Of a stretch of DNA of 64,000 nt, positions 22,130-33,800 are shown piece by piece. The translations under genes and the position numbers were made by a program. The notes below the pieces were generated by a model, which was given only the letters and a program-made list of their open reading frames with translations, did no database searches and had not been told where the DNA came from. Position 1 is the stretch's first letter. Every line of letters starts with the position of its first letter. This stretch comes from Sporothrix humicola (lineage: Eukaryota; Ascomycota; Sordariomycetes; Ophiostomatales; Ophiostomataceae), in NCBI GenBank assembly GCA_021396245.1, contig WNYE01000004.1, positions 682,001-746,000 on the forward strand, read 5' to 3'.

Positions 22130-23585
22130 ATGCGGATCTCGTCGGCCTCGCTGGCGTGGAGCTGGGGTCTCCTGGCTGGTGCACATGCCCAGTTTCTCGT
22201 GAGCGAGCTCAGTTTTGGCTACACCAACAGGTAGGAGGGCTACCCGGACCAAAAAGACAAAAGACAAAAGGACACGCAGCTAACGCACCCCCAGAATAGC
22301 ACCAGAACACTCGCGCACGATCCCCCACTTTGAACTCCAGGGCACGCCCTACCAGCCCGAAATCCTCTCCAACAAGGTTATCCTGACGCCCGCCGCACCG
22401 GCTCCGGGCGGCCAGCGCGGCGCCGTCTGGGCGGAACGCACACTGGACTACGCCCGGTGGCTGGCAGACGTGGACTTCCGCGTGAGCGGTCCCGAGCGCG
22501 GCGGCGGCAACCTCAACATTTGGCTAGTCAAGGATGGCCCCGCGAACGTGGGCACGAGCAGCGTGTACACGGTGGGCAAGTTCGAGGGTCTTGTTTTGGT
22601 GCTGGACGCCTCGGGCGCGCGCGGCGGTGGCTCGCTGCGGGGCTACCTGAACGACGGCACGAAAGAGTACAAGTCGTTGACGGGCATCGATAGCCTGGCG
22701 TTTGCGCACTGCGACTACCCGTTCCGGAACCTGGGCCGCCCGGCACAGGTCAAGATTCAGCAGACGGACCGGCTGTTCAGCGTCGAGCTGGACGGCCACC
22801 TGTGCTTTTCCAGCGAGGACGTGGTGATCCCGACGGGCTACCGGTTTGGTGTGACGGCGGCGTCGGCCGACGTGCCGGACTCGGCCGAGATCTTCAAGCT
22901 TGTGGTGATGCACGATAACAGCGACTACACCTACAAGGAGGACGGCCATCATGAGAGTGAGCACGGCCATGAGCACCAGGAGCACGAGTTCCATGATGTG
23001 CACGACCAGCAGAAGCCCGTGGCCGGCGCCGAGGGCCACGCGCCTGTGCGCATCACGCGCGCCGGCATTGTCGAGGACACGCCCGAGGCGCGCGCGTACG
23101 CCAAGGACAACATCCCCGACGCCGACGCCAACTCCATTACGAGCTCCAAGGCGCAGTTTGCCGACCTGCACAACCGTCTGCAGAGCGTCAACCACCACTT
23201 GTCGACTATCTTCCGGCAGGTCGCCACATCGGACCAGGTCGGCGAGAAGCGGCACGAGGAGGTGTCGATCCAGCTAGGCCAGCTCAAGGGCTTGCTCTCC
23301 AAGCTGGACCGGCTCGACATGATCGAGGACAAGCTCGAGCAGATGGAGCGCGACATGAAGACGCTGCACAGCGAGCTGCGGCAGACGGTGGCGAGCGCGG
23401 AGACGTCGATGCGGCACCACGTGGCGGGCCACCTCGAGGGCCACCACGAGCGGCTGGCGGAGACGCTGCGGCACCCCGGCCACGGACGGCTGATCCTGAT
23501 TATCGTGGCGGGCCAGTTCCTGCTTGTCGGTAGCTACGTTGTTTACAAGCGGCGTAAGGCTAACTCGCCCAAGAAGTACTTGTAA
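22130..23585 (+). CDS. EMP47: L-type lectin cargo receptor of the ER-Golgi cycle (Emp46/47-like)
   Basis: This is a type I membrane lectin cycling between ER and Golgi and carrying glycoprotein cargo. Exons are 22130-22230 and 22295-23585, giving 463 residues. The signal peptide is at 1 to about 21 (MRISSASLAWSWGLLAGAHA). The legume-like lectin domain spans about 22-245 and includes NLNIWLVKDGPANVGTSSVY and GKFEGLVLVLDASG. A His-rich acidic insert (about 249-270, HESEHGHEHQEHEFHDVH) is followed by a coiled coil (about 300-410). One transmembrane helix lies at about 433-451 (LILIIVAGQFLLVGSYVV). The tail KRRKANSPKKYL ends in a KKXX dilysine signal for COPI retrieval to the ER. Emp46 versus Emp47 cannot be separated from sequence alone. 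The intron has a CTAAC branch site. Confidence 0.88.
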
Positions 23586-23948
23586 AGGGATGGCGGGGAA
23601 GAAAGAGAATGTATGTTTTGTTGGGTATTTTTATACATGGTGAGCGTCAAGCCTAAATATTGGTTACAGGATGGTTGATGATAAACGAGATGAAAGCGTG
23701 TGCATATTGGATAACGAAGGGGGCAAGGCGTGGAATACCGTGTTTATTTTATATTTTATTTTTATTGTTAAAGCGAGTTTTTCAAGATTAAAATCATAAA
23801 TATTGTTTAAAATTTTCCTACTTGAAAAATTATGTGTCTGGTATTATTTGCAGTTTTGTTTACGGTGTACTTATACAAGGGGTTTTATCTACAACTGGAT
23901 CCAACAAAGATTTCCAACATATATATCCAAAATGTGAGACTGCGTCGC
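23586..23948. other. Convergent 3' spacer
   Basis: This AT-rich 363-bp spacer lies between the ends of the lectin gene and the Xaa-Pro peptidase gene. It is likely 3' untranslated DNA of both, and no gene is seen. Confidence 0.65.
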
Positions 23949-25909
23949 TTATTTACCGTTGATGATACGCAGGGCGTCGTCGCCCTTTGGTGCAGTCGTC
24001 AGGTTGTCGTGGCCCTCCTTGGTCACGAGCAGACAGTCCTCAATGCGCACGCCGCCGACGGCGTAGTACGTTTCGAGGACGTCCTTGTCAATGTACTTGG
24101 CGTGCGTCGGATCCGCCAAAAAGAACGACTCGATGTATGGGCGGCAGAAGTAGCTGTGCTGTTAGTGGGTGACTAAACAAATTTGAAGAGAAGAGGGTAA
24201 TACTTACATTCCCGGCTCGACGGTGACGATCATGCCCGGCTCGAGCAGGCGGCGGCGCTGCCGCTGCTCGAAAAAGGCCGAGACGTCGCCGTTGGACACG
24301 GCGGCGGCCTCGTTCATGAGCGTGGCGTACATTTCGGGGGTCACGGGCTGGCGCTTGCTACCACCCAGCTGGTTGCGGACGTGCTTGCTTTCGTCGACGA
24401 ATCTTGTCTGCTTCTGAGACTTTTGAGATGACGTGGCAGCATCGGTCGGCGGCCGCGACATGAGGTCGGATGAGAGCACGTCGTGCACTTCGAGGCCGAC
24501 GTGGTGGCCGAGGCCATGGGGGAAAAAGGCCGAGATGGTGCCCTTGGCCAGGATCTCGGTGGCCGAGCCGCCCTTGAGGATGCCCAGCTTTAACAGCTCT
24601 TGGGCGGCGACGTAGGCGGCGTGTAGGTGCAGGTAAGCAAACGGTGCTCCCGGCTTGAAGCGCGCAAAGACTTCGTTTTGCATGCGCTGGACGGCCTTGT
24701 AGATGGACTCGGCCTCGGGCGTAAACGTGCCGGAGATGGGGAACGTGCGCGTGACGTCGGACGCATAGAGCTCCCACTCGGAGCCAGCGTCCAAACACAC
24801 GAGTTGGCGGCCCGCCAGGGGCTCGTCGTTGGCAAAGTAGTGCAGGACGCTGGCGTTGGAGCCGGAGCCGGCAATCACGCCATAGGCCTGGTGCTTGGCG
24901 CCGTATTTGGCCAGACAGTGGTCGAGGAAGACGGCCTCAATGTCTTGCTCGTTGGTCATGCCGTTGAGCTTGCGGAGGACGGCGGTGTGGGCGGCCGAGC
25001 TAATGTCGTTGGCCTTGCGGATGAGGTCGATTTCGTAGGGGGTCTTGACGACGCGGGCGTTGTCCATGGCTGGGAGCAGGCTGAACGAGTCGACCACCAA
25101 CGATTCTGCGACGCCCGGCTCGTCCAGGAGAACGTCGGGGATCTGGTCGTCGTGCAGGACGTACAGTGTTGTTTTCGCCGAGGCGGTCGATACTGATGCT
25201 GTTGATGAAGACGAGTTGCTCCGGGCATTCTTATCGCGGCAGAAGCTGCTGCCAATGGAGGCGTCGACACGGACGACATCGGCGGCGCGGAGGTCGAGGC
25301 GCTTGCGCAGGAACGCGTCCAAATCAGTCGTATACCGGACCTCGTCAAGCTCCGTCTTCTCGAGGCACTCCTTGGGCCCCGGGCTGGTGCCGTACCACAG
25401 GATCTGGCGCGGGTCAATGTACGGCACCCACAGCACAAGGTTGTCGGCGGCAATGTCGTAGGTGACGGCACAGTTCTCGAAATCGGCGCCAGCAATATAG
25501 TAGAAGCTGAAGGTCAGCAGACGGTGAATAACAGTATCCATACCGTGGCGGGACTTACTATCTCCTCTGGCGGAAGATGGGCGACATGTCCGAGTCCTCG
25601 AAAATCTGGTTTGGCAGGCCGGGCAGGTAGATGAGGCCCTCCTTGACGCCGAGCTCCTTGGCCACTTTGCGGGCATGTGTCTTTGCCGGATACTTTGCCT
25701 TGCCGGACGTCAGGTGGATGATATCGTCAAAGACATCGTCTCGTGATGTGACCACCTTGAGCTCGATTGATCTGATATGTGTTAGACGGTACTTTATGCC
25801 AACAGCGGTTACAATGCTAAGGCCAAACGTACAAGGCATCAAACTCCTCCACGAGGACCAGGTCGTGGTCAATGTCCGACAGCGTCGGCGAAAGTGGGCC
25901 GCTGCTCAT
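23949..25909 (-). CDS. pepP: Xaa-Pro aminopeptidase/dipeptidase, M24B metallopeptidase
   Basis: This is a cytosolic-type M24B peptidase (prolidase/aminopeptidase P group) that cleaves peptides next to proline with a two-metal centre. Exons are 25909-25833, 25771-25559, 25506-24208 and 24153-23949, giving 597 residues. The N-terminus is [16 protein letters not shown], and the family motif [18 protein letters not shown] is formed across the second intron. Metal ligands are all visible: [12 protein letters not shown] (two Asp, about 334 and 345), [12 protein letters not shown] (His, about 430), VTVEPG (Glu, about 525) and [12 protein letters not shown] (Glu, about 574). It is longer than the bacterial enzymes because of a Ser-rich insert near 180 and a linker before VEPG. 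There is no signal peptide. The choice between aminopeptidase and dipeptidase activity is not settled by sequence. Confidence 0.9.
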
Positions 25910-27272
25910 AATGCCGGCACTGTGAAGCTGTCGATGTGTGTGTTTGTTGCAAAAAGAGAACGTGGCCGTGAAAAGCGAACTGGCAATGTTGCGACAGCTT
26001 GGGTGTACACAGAACAGCGTAATCGGATAAGAGAGATGAATGGCCGGGAAAGTGGGAATGAATCACGAATAGAAATGCGCGGATCGATATCGTTGTGGAT
26101 GCAAAACAATTGAGGGAGAGGAAAACAGAAAGTCTACTTTGCAAAAAGAAACAAGTCACGTAAGAATGATTAAAAGGAGTGTTGAAAAGAGGGGGAGGAT
26201 GAGGTGAGGCTATCGTCGGATGATGACGAGGGAGTCAAAGCAAGAGGAGAGAAGAGACAAGCTATGTTGTGATGGGAAGGATTGCGAGCGTAAGCTGTCT
26301 GGCTGTGTATGAACAGGCGCAAGGGACATGAGGAAAAAAGTGGAGACCTTTGGCGAGGTCGGGCGGTGGAGCTCCACACTCCAGGAACGGTTAAACTAAA
26401 ACGATTACAGGGGGGCCGAGAGCGAGAGGAAGGAGGAGAGGACCATACATCATTCTTGCTGGCACGACCTGCACTACCCGCCCCCGCTCTTTGCGCATTC
26501 GCAGCTGCCTTTTACGGCGTAATTCGAAGAGTCCAAGAGATAGAAAAGCGAGAAAGGCTTACAAGAAAGGGACAATAAAAAGCCGGCCAAGCAAGCGGTC
26601 AGCGGCAGGAAGACGGTGAAAATGTGACAAAGGGAGGTTATTCGTACTTTCTGACGGAAGTGCTCAAGTCGAAGGAATCGAAAGAATCGGATAAAAAGTC
26701 GTCATTTTCTGTGAAGGAAATGCCAATTGATGCAACCCCAATGAGAGAGCTGCATCACAGAACAATTTTTGTTCTCATTTTTGGCTGGCTTTGGAGTGTA
26801 AGCTGCCTGCCGCGTATTCGTCCACCATTCCCTGGTTATCTCTACTTTATGCTTTTATCTCTATGGAGGACATCCACACTGCTGCGACGTCTAATATGTG
26901 GGAACGCCTGTCATCGGCATTTGCTATCTCTGCGGCACATCGTCAGATAGGCATTGATTTGTACAATTCACAGCTTCACAATTGCGGACGCAATACACAT
27001 TAAATCAAGAAGAATATGAAGATGAGCCCTTTTAAACTGGTGTATGTATAAACCAAAAAGTGTAAATTGCAAAAGATCATCCCACGCCGTTCCGTATGTG
27101 GTATCATCCCAAAGGGTATACGAAAATGTGAAAATATAAAGTTGAACCTGCCTCCTCCCTTCGTCGCATTTCCTTTTCGTCTTCTTTATTTTTTGTTCCC
27201 GCCATCCTGTCCTATCCAGAAGATCTTTACCCAAGAAAGGAAGATTCGTTAATTCGTTTCGTTGGCCGTTGT
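25910..27272. other. Intergenic between peptidase and transcription factor genes
   Basis: This is 1.36 kb without a supported gene. The part next to the peptidase start is purine-rich on the + strand, as in other leaders here. The right part, next to the transcription-factor 3' end, is AT-rich. Confidence 0.55.
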
Positions 27273-30200
27273 TCACATGCGCTGCTGGTATTGGCCAGCA
27301 AACATGTCGTTGAAGTTGGCATTGGCAAACATGCCGTCCACGCTCTGCTGTTGTTGGTGGTGCTGTTGATGTTGCTGCTGCTGTTGGTGATGCGGATGGG
27401 CAGACTGTTGTTGGTGTTGAGCATTATGTGCCTGCGCCTGCTGGAGCGTGAGCAGGCTGTTGGCGCCGTACATCTCCGAGGCAATGTCCATGCCAGTCGG
27501 TGCACCGGATGGCTGCATCAGGTATGCGGGGACAGAACCTAGCAGCTGTCCCTCGATCTCGCCGTACATGCTCGGGGCATAAAATTGCATAGAGTCGGTC
27601 TGCTGCTGCTGTTGGTGACCCTGAGAAGCGCCGCCTGCACGGGCACCGCTATGTCCGTCACCGCCGCCACCACTGTTATTGTTGTTCTGGCCGCCAACAT
27701 TGTTCATATCGCCCATGAAATTTTGCAGTCCAAAGTCCATAATCGGCTGGCTGGGGTAAGCAAATGGATCGCTTGACGGGAACAGCATGGCGTCCAGCTT
27801 GTAGAGCGGGTTCGCAGTCGCCGGTGTGGACGCATCCGATACAGGCACTGGGCCCGTGGTGTTGAGTGTGATGCCAGCACCACCGCCTACACTTGCGTTG
27901 GGTGTATGGTGCACGGGGTACCCTCCTCTTGTCGACGGTGTTCCGCTCGACTCGGGGCTGCCTGTCGCCGAAGGAATATCGAGGGGAAGCAGCTCTTGGA
28001 AGTTGGCTACGAAAGGAGCCGCAGGCATTCCCTGGATATGCTGCTGCGGGTGAGGTTGGTGCTGTTGCTGTTGCTGTAACTGCTGAGATTGTTGTTGTTG
28101 CTGCTGTTGCTGCTGCTGTTGCTGTTGTATAATAAGTTGCTGCTGTTGCTGGATGGCATCGATTGACATTCGGTGCTGTGGTGTCTGACGGAGCTGCTCC
28201 AGAACAGCGGTGCGGTTGATCTCGTTGGATCGCCGGACTTTCGGATTCGAAGCATTCGCTGGCGATGGCATGCCAGTCATGGCGACCGATGCACCCTTGG
28301 GTCCAGGGGCCGAGCGCTTTCTCGTGGGAGGAGTAGGTCGTGGCTTGCCCTTTTTCAGGCGATCAGGGAGCGTGTCGAAGAGTTTCTATAAACGGTTAGC
28401 CTCTTTTGCATATTTCGGGGCTGCATAGTATATTATCGTGAGATGAGATGTTGGGGTTAACTTACGTCCAAAGCCGCCGTAACACGATCCGCAGCCATAC
28501 TTCTTTTTGAAAGAGTCGCAATAACTGCTTTTCCTGATATAGCATCTGCCATGATTTCAGCCGAGCCAGTTTTGTCTGGGTTTTCCAGCGCATAGTACAC
28601 CAGCGACAAAATGGCGAAGAACTCGGTGTATAGAATGAACCAATAGGGACCGATCAGCACTGCTTGCTTGCGAATTTCCAGTCCGATGTGCACAATGTTT
28701 CGCGAAATGCTAACGGCTGCAGCGGCACAGGCAAAGTACCGGTCGTCCACCTTATGGTTGGCCTGTACGCGCGCAGACAGGTAATGGAGGAATGGCCGGT
28801 ACATCATCATCTGGACATGTGCATAGGCGAACCGTAGCAAGGTACGGACCCGAATGACTTCGATGGGCCCGTCTGGGCTCGGTCGCCAATGGGTTGGCAG
28901 CTGCTCATACCATGCATGCAACTCACGCTCGACCTCCTTGATTTTGGAGTAGCTGACCATGTATGATGATGCCGGCGTTTCGCTGTTGCTGGCGGCACCG
29001 TCCTTGCCACGCTTGACGGGGTAAACGGTCTTGATGGCTTTTGCCATGATCTCCATTAATTTTGTGTAGGCGTTGCATGCCTGGTAGAAAGATGGCGTAC
29101 CAGGCGGAGGTGTAATAATGCCGTCCTTGGTGATATACTCGTCGTCGACCTCCGTTGGAAGAGGCTGGTCGATATCCTCATTTTGGAGCATCATAGGGAA
29201 ACCCAACAGGGCAGATACATAAGTGTCCATTTGCCGGATGACGTAAAAGACACGGCGTCGCGACTCGTGCTCAATCGGAGTGAGTTTGGCATGTGGCAGA
29301 TTTCGATGCAGGCCCATCCGAAGGGCGGCACGCAAGGCAATACCGACAAAGGAGTAGCACCCGCTGAGGTTCGATGTCGCTTGGAGGAAAAGGATCATAA
29401 ACAGAAGAGACTGTAGGGACGTTAAATCGCGGCATTCGGTAATATCCTGGATCAAGATGCGGGCACTGGTATAGAATTTGAGCCTGTACAATGCGGTTAG
29501 TCCGACGTGGCTGGATATAGGGGTGCAACACGAGCAATTTGAGACTGCAAATACATACCCTTCTTCCAACGCCGCTTGGTAGTTTACCGGGTTTGAAGAG
29601 TTACTATCTTCCGAGATGTTATACATGCAGCCCAGTGCAAGAACCGAGTATAGAAGTCCCAATGCTCGGTGGTCCTCGGGGCCCAAGTTGTCGGGTGCCT
29701 TTTCGTATAGGCGCTCAAAGGTCTCAAAAAAGGAGGGGACGTGGACAATGCGCAGCAGGCATGTTGCGCAGTTGAGGGAAAAGTAGCAAAGAGTTCTGGC
29801 GTGCTCTTTAGGAGGTAGGTTGTAGAATGGCGGAGCTGCCGAGGAGTCGAAGGGTGAGCTGTCTGCCGATCGCGGCGAGTCGAGACTGAAAACACCAGGG
29901 TATCGAGGTGGGCGGGCCAAGTACGGAACAAGAGAGTCGCGACCGAGAAGGCCATGGAAATTCTCCTTCATCCTCCGCAAAAAAACCGCACCAGAAGAGA
30001 TGCCGTGGAAGTCCCATTCTCCGCGTTCGGTCAAGTCGAGCTGTCCGATTGTCTCGATCATGGACATGAGTTCTTCACCCTCGGAGCCTGCTGCGTCGCC
30101 CGTTGCGCCAGGCTGTCGCTGTTGCTGTTGCTGCTGAGACTGTTGAGTGTTGGCCGTCGTCTGCTGCTGCTGCTGTTGTTGTTGCTGCTCTTCTTGTCGT

Positions 30201-30899
30201 TGCTTTGCTGCTTGCATTCGTGCGCGTTCCCGGTTCTGAAACTCCTGCTGCACCATTGGGTCCAGGTTCGGGTCCGCCAGGTCCACGTCGGGCATGAATT
30301 TACGAAGGAGAGTCTCTGCTCGTTGCAGCCTACTCTCGAGAGCCTCGATGTACTGAGGTGCTGGATTTCTTCGCCGGTTTGATGGCTTATCATATGTGCA
30401 TTCTGTCATCACGTTCGTTAGGACTGGGAATCGGGAGAGGGGTGGCTAGCCACGGAAAGAAAGTGGTATAAGTCTACTCACCATAACTGTATACGGAACA
30501 GTGTGTACACGGCTGTTTGCCGTCGCACTTGATCTTCTTCCGACGGCATTCGTCACAAGCTCGCGTTACGCGCCTGCGCTTGTGGACAGGCATTGGCGCG
30601 GGCGCGTCACCACTACCGGCAAGATGGGCACCGTCTGTGACAGAGCCCTCTGCCTTCACGTCGACCTGATCATCGTCGCCCGAGTGGACGCTTCTGTCGG
30701 GAGAAGGTGCCTCGTTTCCTTGCCAGCCCTTGGATGAGGCAGCGCCTGACTCGTCGTCCGATCCGCCTGGCGAGGCAGGTGTTTCCATGGCGGCAGATGG
30801 AGCGGTGCTGGCTGCGGGATTTTGCGGCTGTGAGTAGAGGTGTGTCTCTGGAAAGAAAGACAATGGGCTGTCTGCAGAAGTTGCTGGTTGTTCGGCCAT
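27273..30899 (-). CDS. Zn(II)2Cys6 transcription factor with fungal-trans domain and polyQ tracts
   Basis: This is a Gal4-type nuclear DNA-binding regulator. Exons are 30899-30482, 30402-29559, 29483-28466 and 28385-27273, giving 1130 residues. The zinc cluster (about 115-141) reads [20 protein letters not shown], then SVYSYEC: C-x2-C-x6-C-x5-C-x2-C-x6-C. Intron 1 falls just before the codons for EC. A linker and dimerisation coil ([20 protein letters not shown]) follow, then a glutamine tract. The fungal-specific trans domain spans about 290-600 and contains [40 protein letters not shown] and [15 protein letters not shown]. The C-terminal third is Gln-rich, with an acidic-aromatic patch [15 protein letters not shown]. 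Intron 2 (29484-29558) is 75 nt, in frame and stop-free. The architecture resembles carbon-metabolism regulators, but I cannot assign an ortholog. Confidence 0.88.
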
Positions 30900-33800
30900 A
30901 ACACTGCTTTTGTCGTCGTCGCTGTTGCCACCGAGTAAGACCGTAGGCGAGGGGGTCTCGAAGTGACGGTGTGATTGGACCGAAAGACTGCTCGCTCGCT
31001 ATCTGAATGTCCTGACCTCTTGCAGCCAGTTCAACTCTCAAGGCACGTCGGTTTGTGCATTAACTGGGAGAGCATCCGCCTTGTATGATGATAAAAGGGA
31101 AAGCGCGCAACGACCGTGCCGATTCAACAAGTCCGCGTGATAAAGGCCGTTTGTAAGGGTCGATCAAGCCAGTTACTCCGGGTTCATGGTGGCATGGTAT
31201 GACAAGAAGATAAAAGACGGGGTAGAGAGCTGTTTATGCAGCCGATAAGTTTGAATTCCTGGCGACCACAAACAAATGGCTCCCTACCAGCCAGTAGGCA
31301 GCCTGGGTGAAGGGGGGGCCAATGGAGGCCGGATGGCTGTGCTGTTGAGGTGTGGTCTGTAAAACACAAAACACGACTATGGCCGCCGAAATCAAACCCG
31401 TCCGGGAGAGTGAGAGACAAGAAAGAAAGAGACTGAGTCAATGTTGCTTTTGCGAGGCGCTGTTTTGTCGTCGAGGTGTGCTGTATTCCGTATGGTCGAG
31501 GGGACGAGGTCGAACTGGAAGTGGCGGTGCGAATATAATAATGGGAGAAGGAGGCGAGGCAAAGTAAGGACAAGTCCCAGCTCGGGGGGCAGCTGTATCT
31601 CCGACTTTCTTTTTCTGTCTGGCAAGAGAGTTTCGATGTGTCAGTCTGCAAAATACGGGCGCTCGTTGGTCTGTCTGTGCTCGTCCAAAGGATTGTTGAC
31701 AGGTCCTGGGGCGTATTTGCAGGTAGAGGTCACATTCGGTCACTCATGTACGAAAGTGGATTCCCGAGCAGTATGTCGTAGAGGTAAGAAAAAAAGAAAA
31801 AAGAAAAGAGAAAACGAGAGAGTTGAGAACAAAAACAACCACTTTAGGCTGTGAGGAGCATGGAGAAAGAAAATAAAGGACTCAAGAAAATAAGAGAAGA
31901 GAAACCAGAAATGTCTTCCCAACCCCCGATTCCAAGAACTCCGGGGTACACTTGTCGAGGAGAAGGCGAGACGAGGAACAGCGTTATGCAAAATAAATCC
32001 GAGGAGAAGGGAAAAAAGCAGTGAAAAGAAAAGAAGGAAAAAAAGAAGAGAAGACAAGCTGCGAGAGCAAGGTGCTAGACTAACAACGGCAGGGGGGATA
32101 GCAGAATTGGGGAGTGGATTACCAACGAGTGGAGGAAAGGTGGAGAGAGGAGCGCCAAAGAGACTTTTTTCGAGTCTTAGGAACAACAAGTGGAACCCAA
32201 GACCCAAGTACCAAATACACAGCAGCGTGGAGGACCGCTAGAAGCCGCTATGAGGGGGGACCAAGAACGGAGAACAGAAGGAGAAAAGAAGAAAAGGCAA
32301 AGCTCAGTCTGGCAGGGCAAGGAACAGAGAAAAGAAGCCAAGAGGTGTGGGTGTGATGTGGATGAGAGCGTGGCAATAGGCGCCAGGGTCGAATAGGGCA
32401 GGGCAGATGCTGCCCCGTGCAGTGGGCGCCGAAAGAGAGGACGGTTGTCGTACAGGACGGCAGGGTCCGAGGATCAAGAAAGTTGAAGCGCAATGGTGAT
32501 GCCAAGACGAGGGCGGGCGGCTGCAGAGGACGGGGAGAATGTTTAAAAAGGTAAAATGGAAGACAAGAAGGGGAAAAGGAAGAAGGCGAGAAGAGAAGAA
32601 ATGGAGAAGGTAAAGAGGACGGCCCATGGGGGGAACTGGGTCGCATTGGGTGGGAAGGAACCAGAAGACCGGGCAAGAACGAGGCCGGCGAATTAGTCTT
32701 GGGAAGGCGCTATGGGACGGTCTTTGCGCTTCCAGGGCCGATAGGGAATCTGCATCTGTGGCTAGTAAAAAGCGAGCCTTTCACTCCCGGTATCTCCTCA
32801 TGCTAGTGCTAGGCTGTGAGAAACAAGCTCGCATGCAAGGCAACAAAACCCCATCATATCGCTTCGTGGGTTTTAGAGCGGGAGAGATATTAAACCCCAC
32901 AGGTGTTATGGGCTTCCTACATGATGCACAGATCATAGAATAATGAACGGCGTTCTTGGTGCTGTGGCGGGCAGGAATTGGCGATTTAGCGGATGGGACA
33001 TCTACAGGCAGGAGCGATGGAGAGGAACGATGAGGTAATGGCGTGGGTTCGGGGAGAACGAGGCAAGAGCCATACACCGGGTGTATTGGAGCAAATAACG
33101 GGAAAGAACAATGAACAGTAAGAAAAGGGGTGGTAGTACGTCGTACTGCAAAATATGTGCGAGTCAACAATAAATCTTACGCAAGCAATATATTTTCTTC
33201 CTTGCAACTTACCGCGGCCTGCCAGCAACACCACACAGATGTTCGCCCTTCGATGCCCGGCGCCTTAGAGGCGGAAACAGCGTCACAATAACACGGGACG
33301 CGAGAAACCCAAAGTCGCAATAACGCCACAGCAATTACTCTGTTATTGGGCCCAAAGACGGGAGGGTAACGTTGAAGGCGCTGGAGCAGACAATCAACAA
33401 GGCGATACGTTGTAAGTATGCTCAAAGATACGGAGTACTTGCATTCAACCTGTGGAATGGGAATGGGACTTGCAGGGCCTAGACAAGACGGGGGCGGCCG
33501 GTGTGGGCAAGCGGCAGGGCGAAAGCTGGGGCCAAAAAGGGCAGAGCCAAGTGCTGATCGCAAGACTTACAGCATGGGGCGTTGTAGAACAACGCTACTG
33601 GCAAAGGAGATTTACTGATTGAAGAACATAAAAAAAAAAAAACAGTTGGACTTCGCGTGAAAAAGAACAACTGTGATGGCGAGTTTTTAGGGGCAAAGTC
33701 CGTAAACGCCGTGCAAGTGTCCAAGAGGTCCCTGGGTATTCAGGATGCAAACATCACAAACTGAAGAGCCTAAATTGGCGTTAGACAGGCGCCAGACTGA

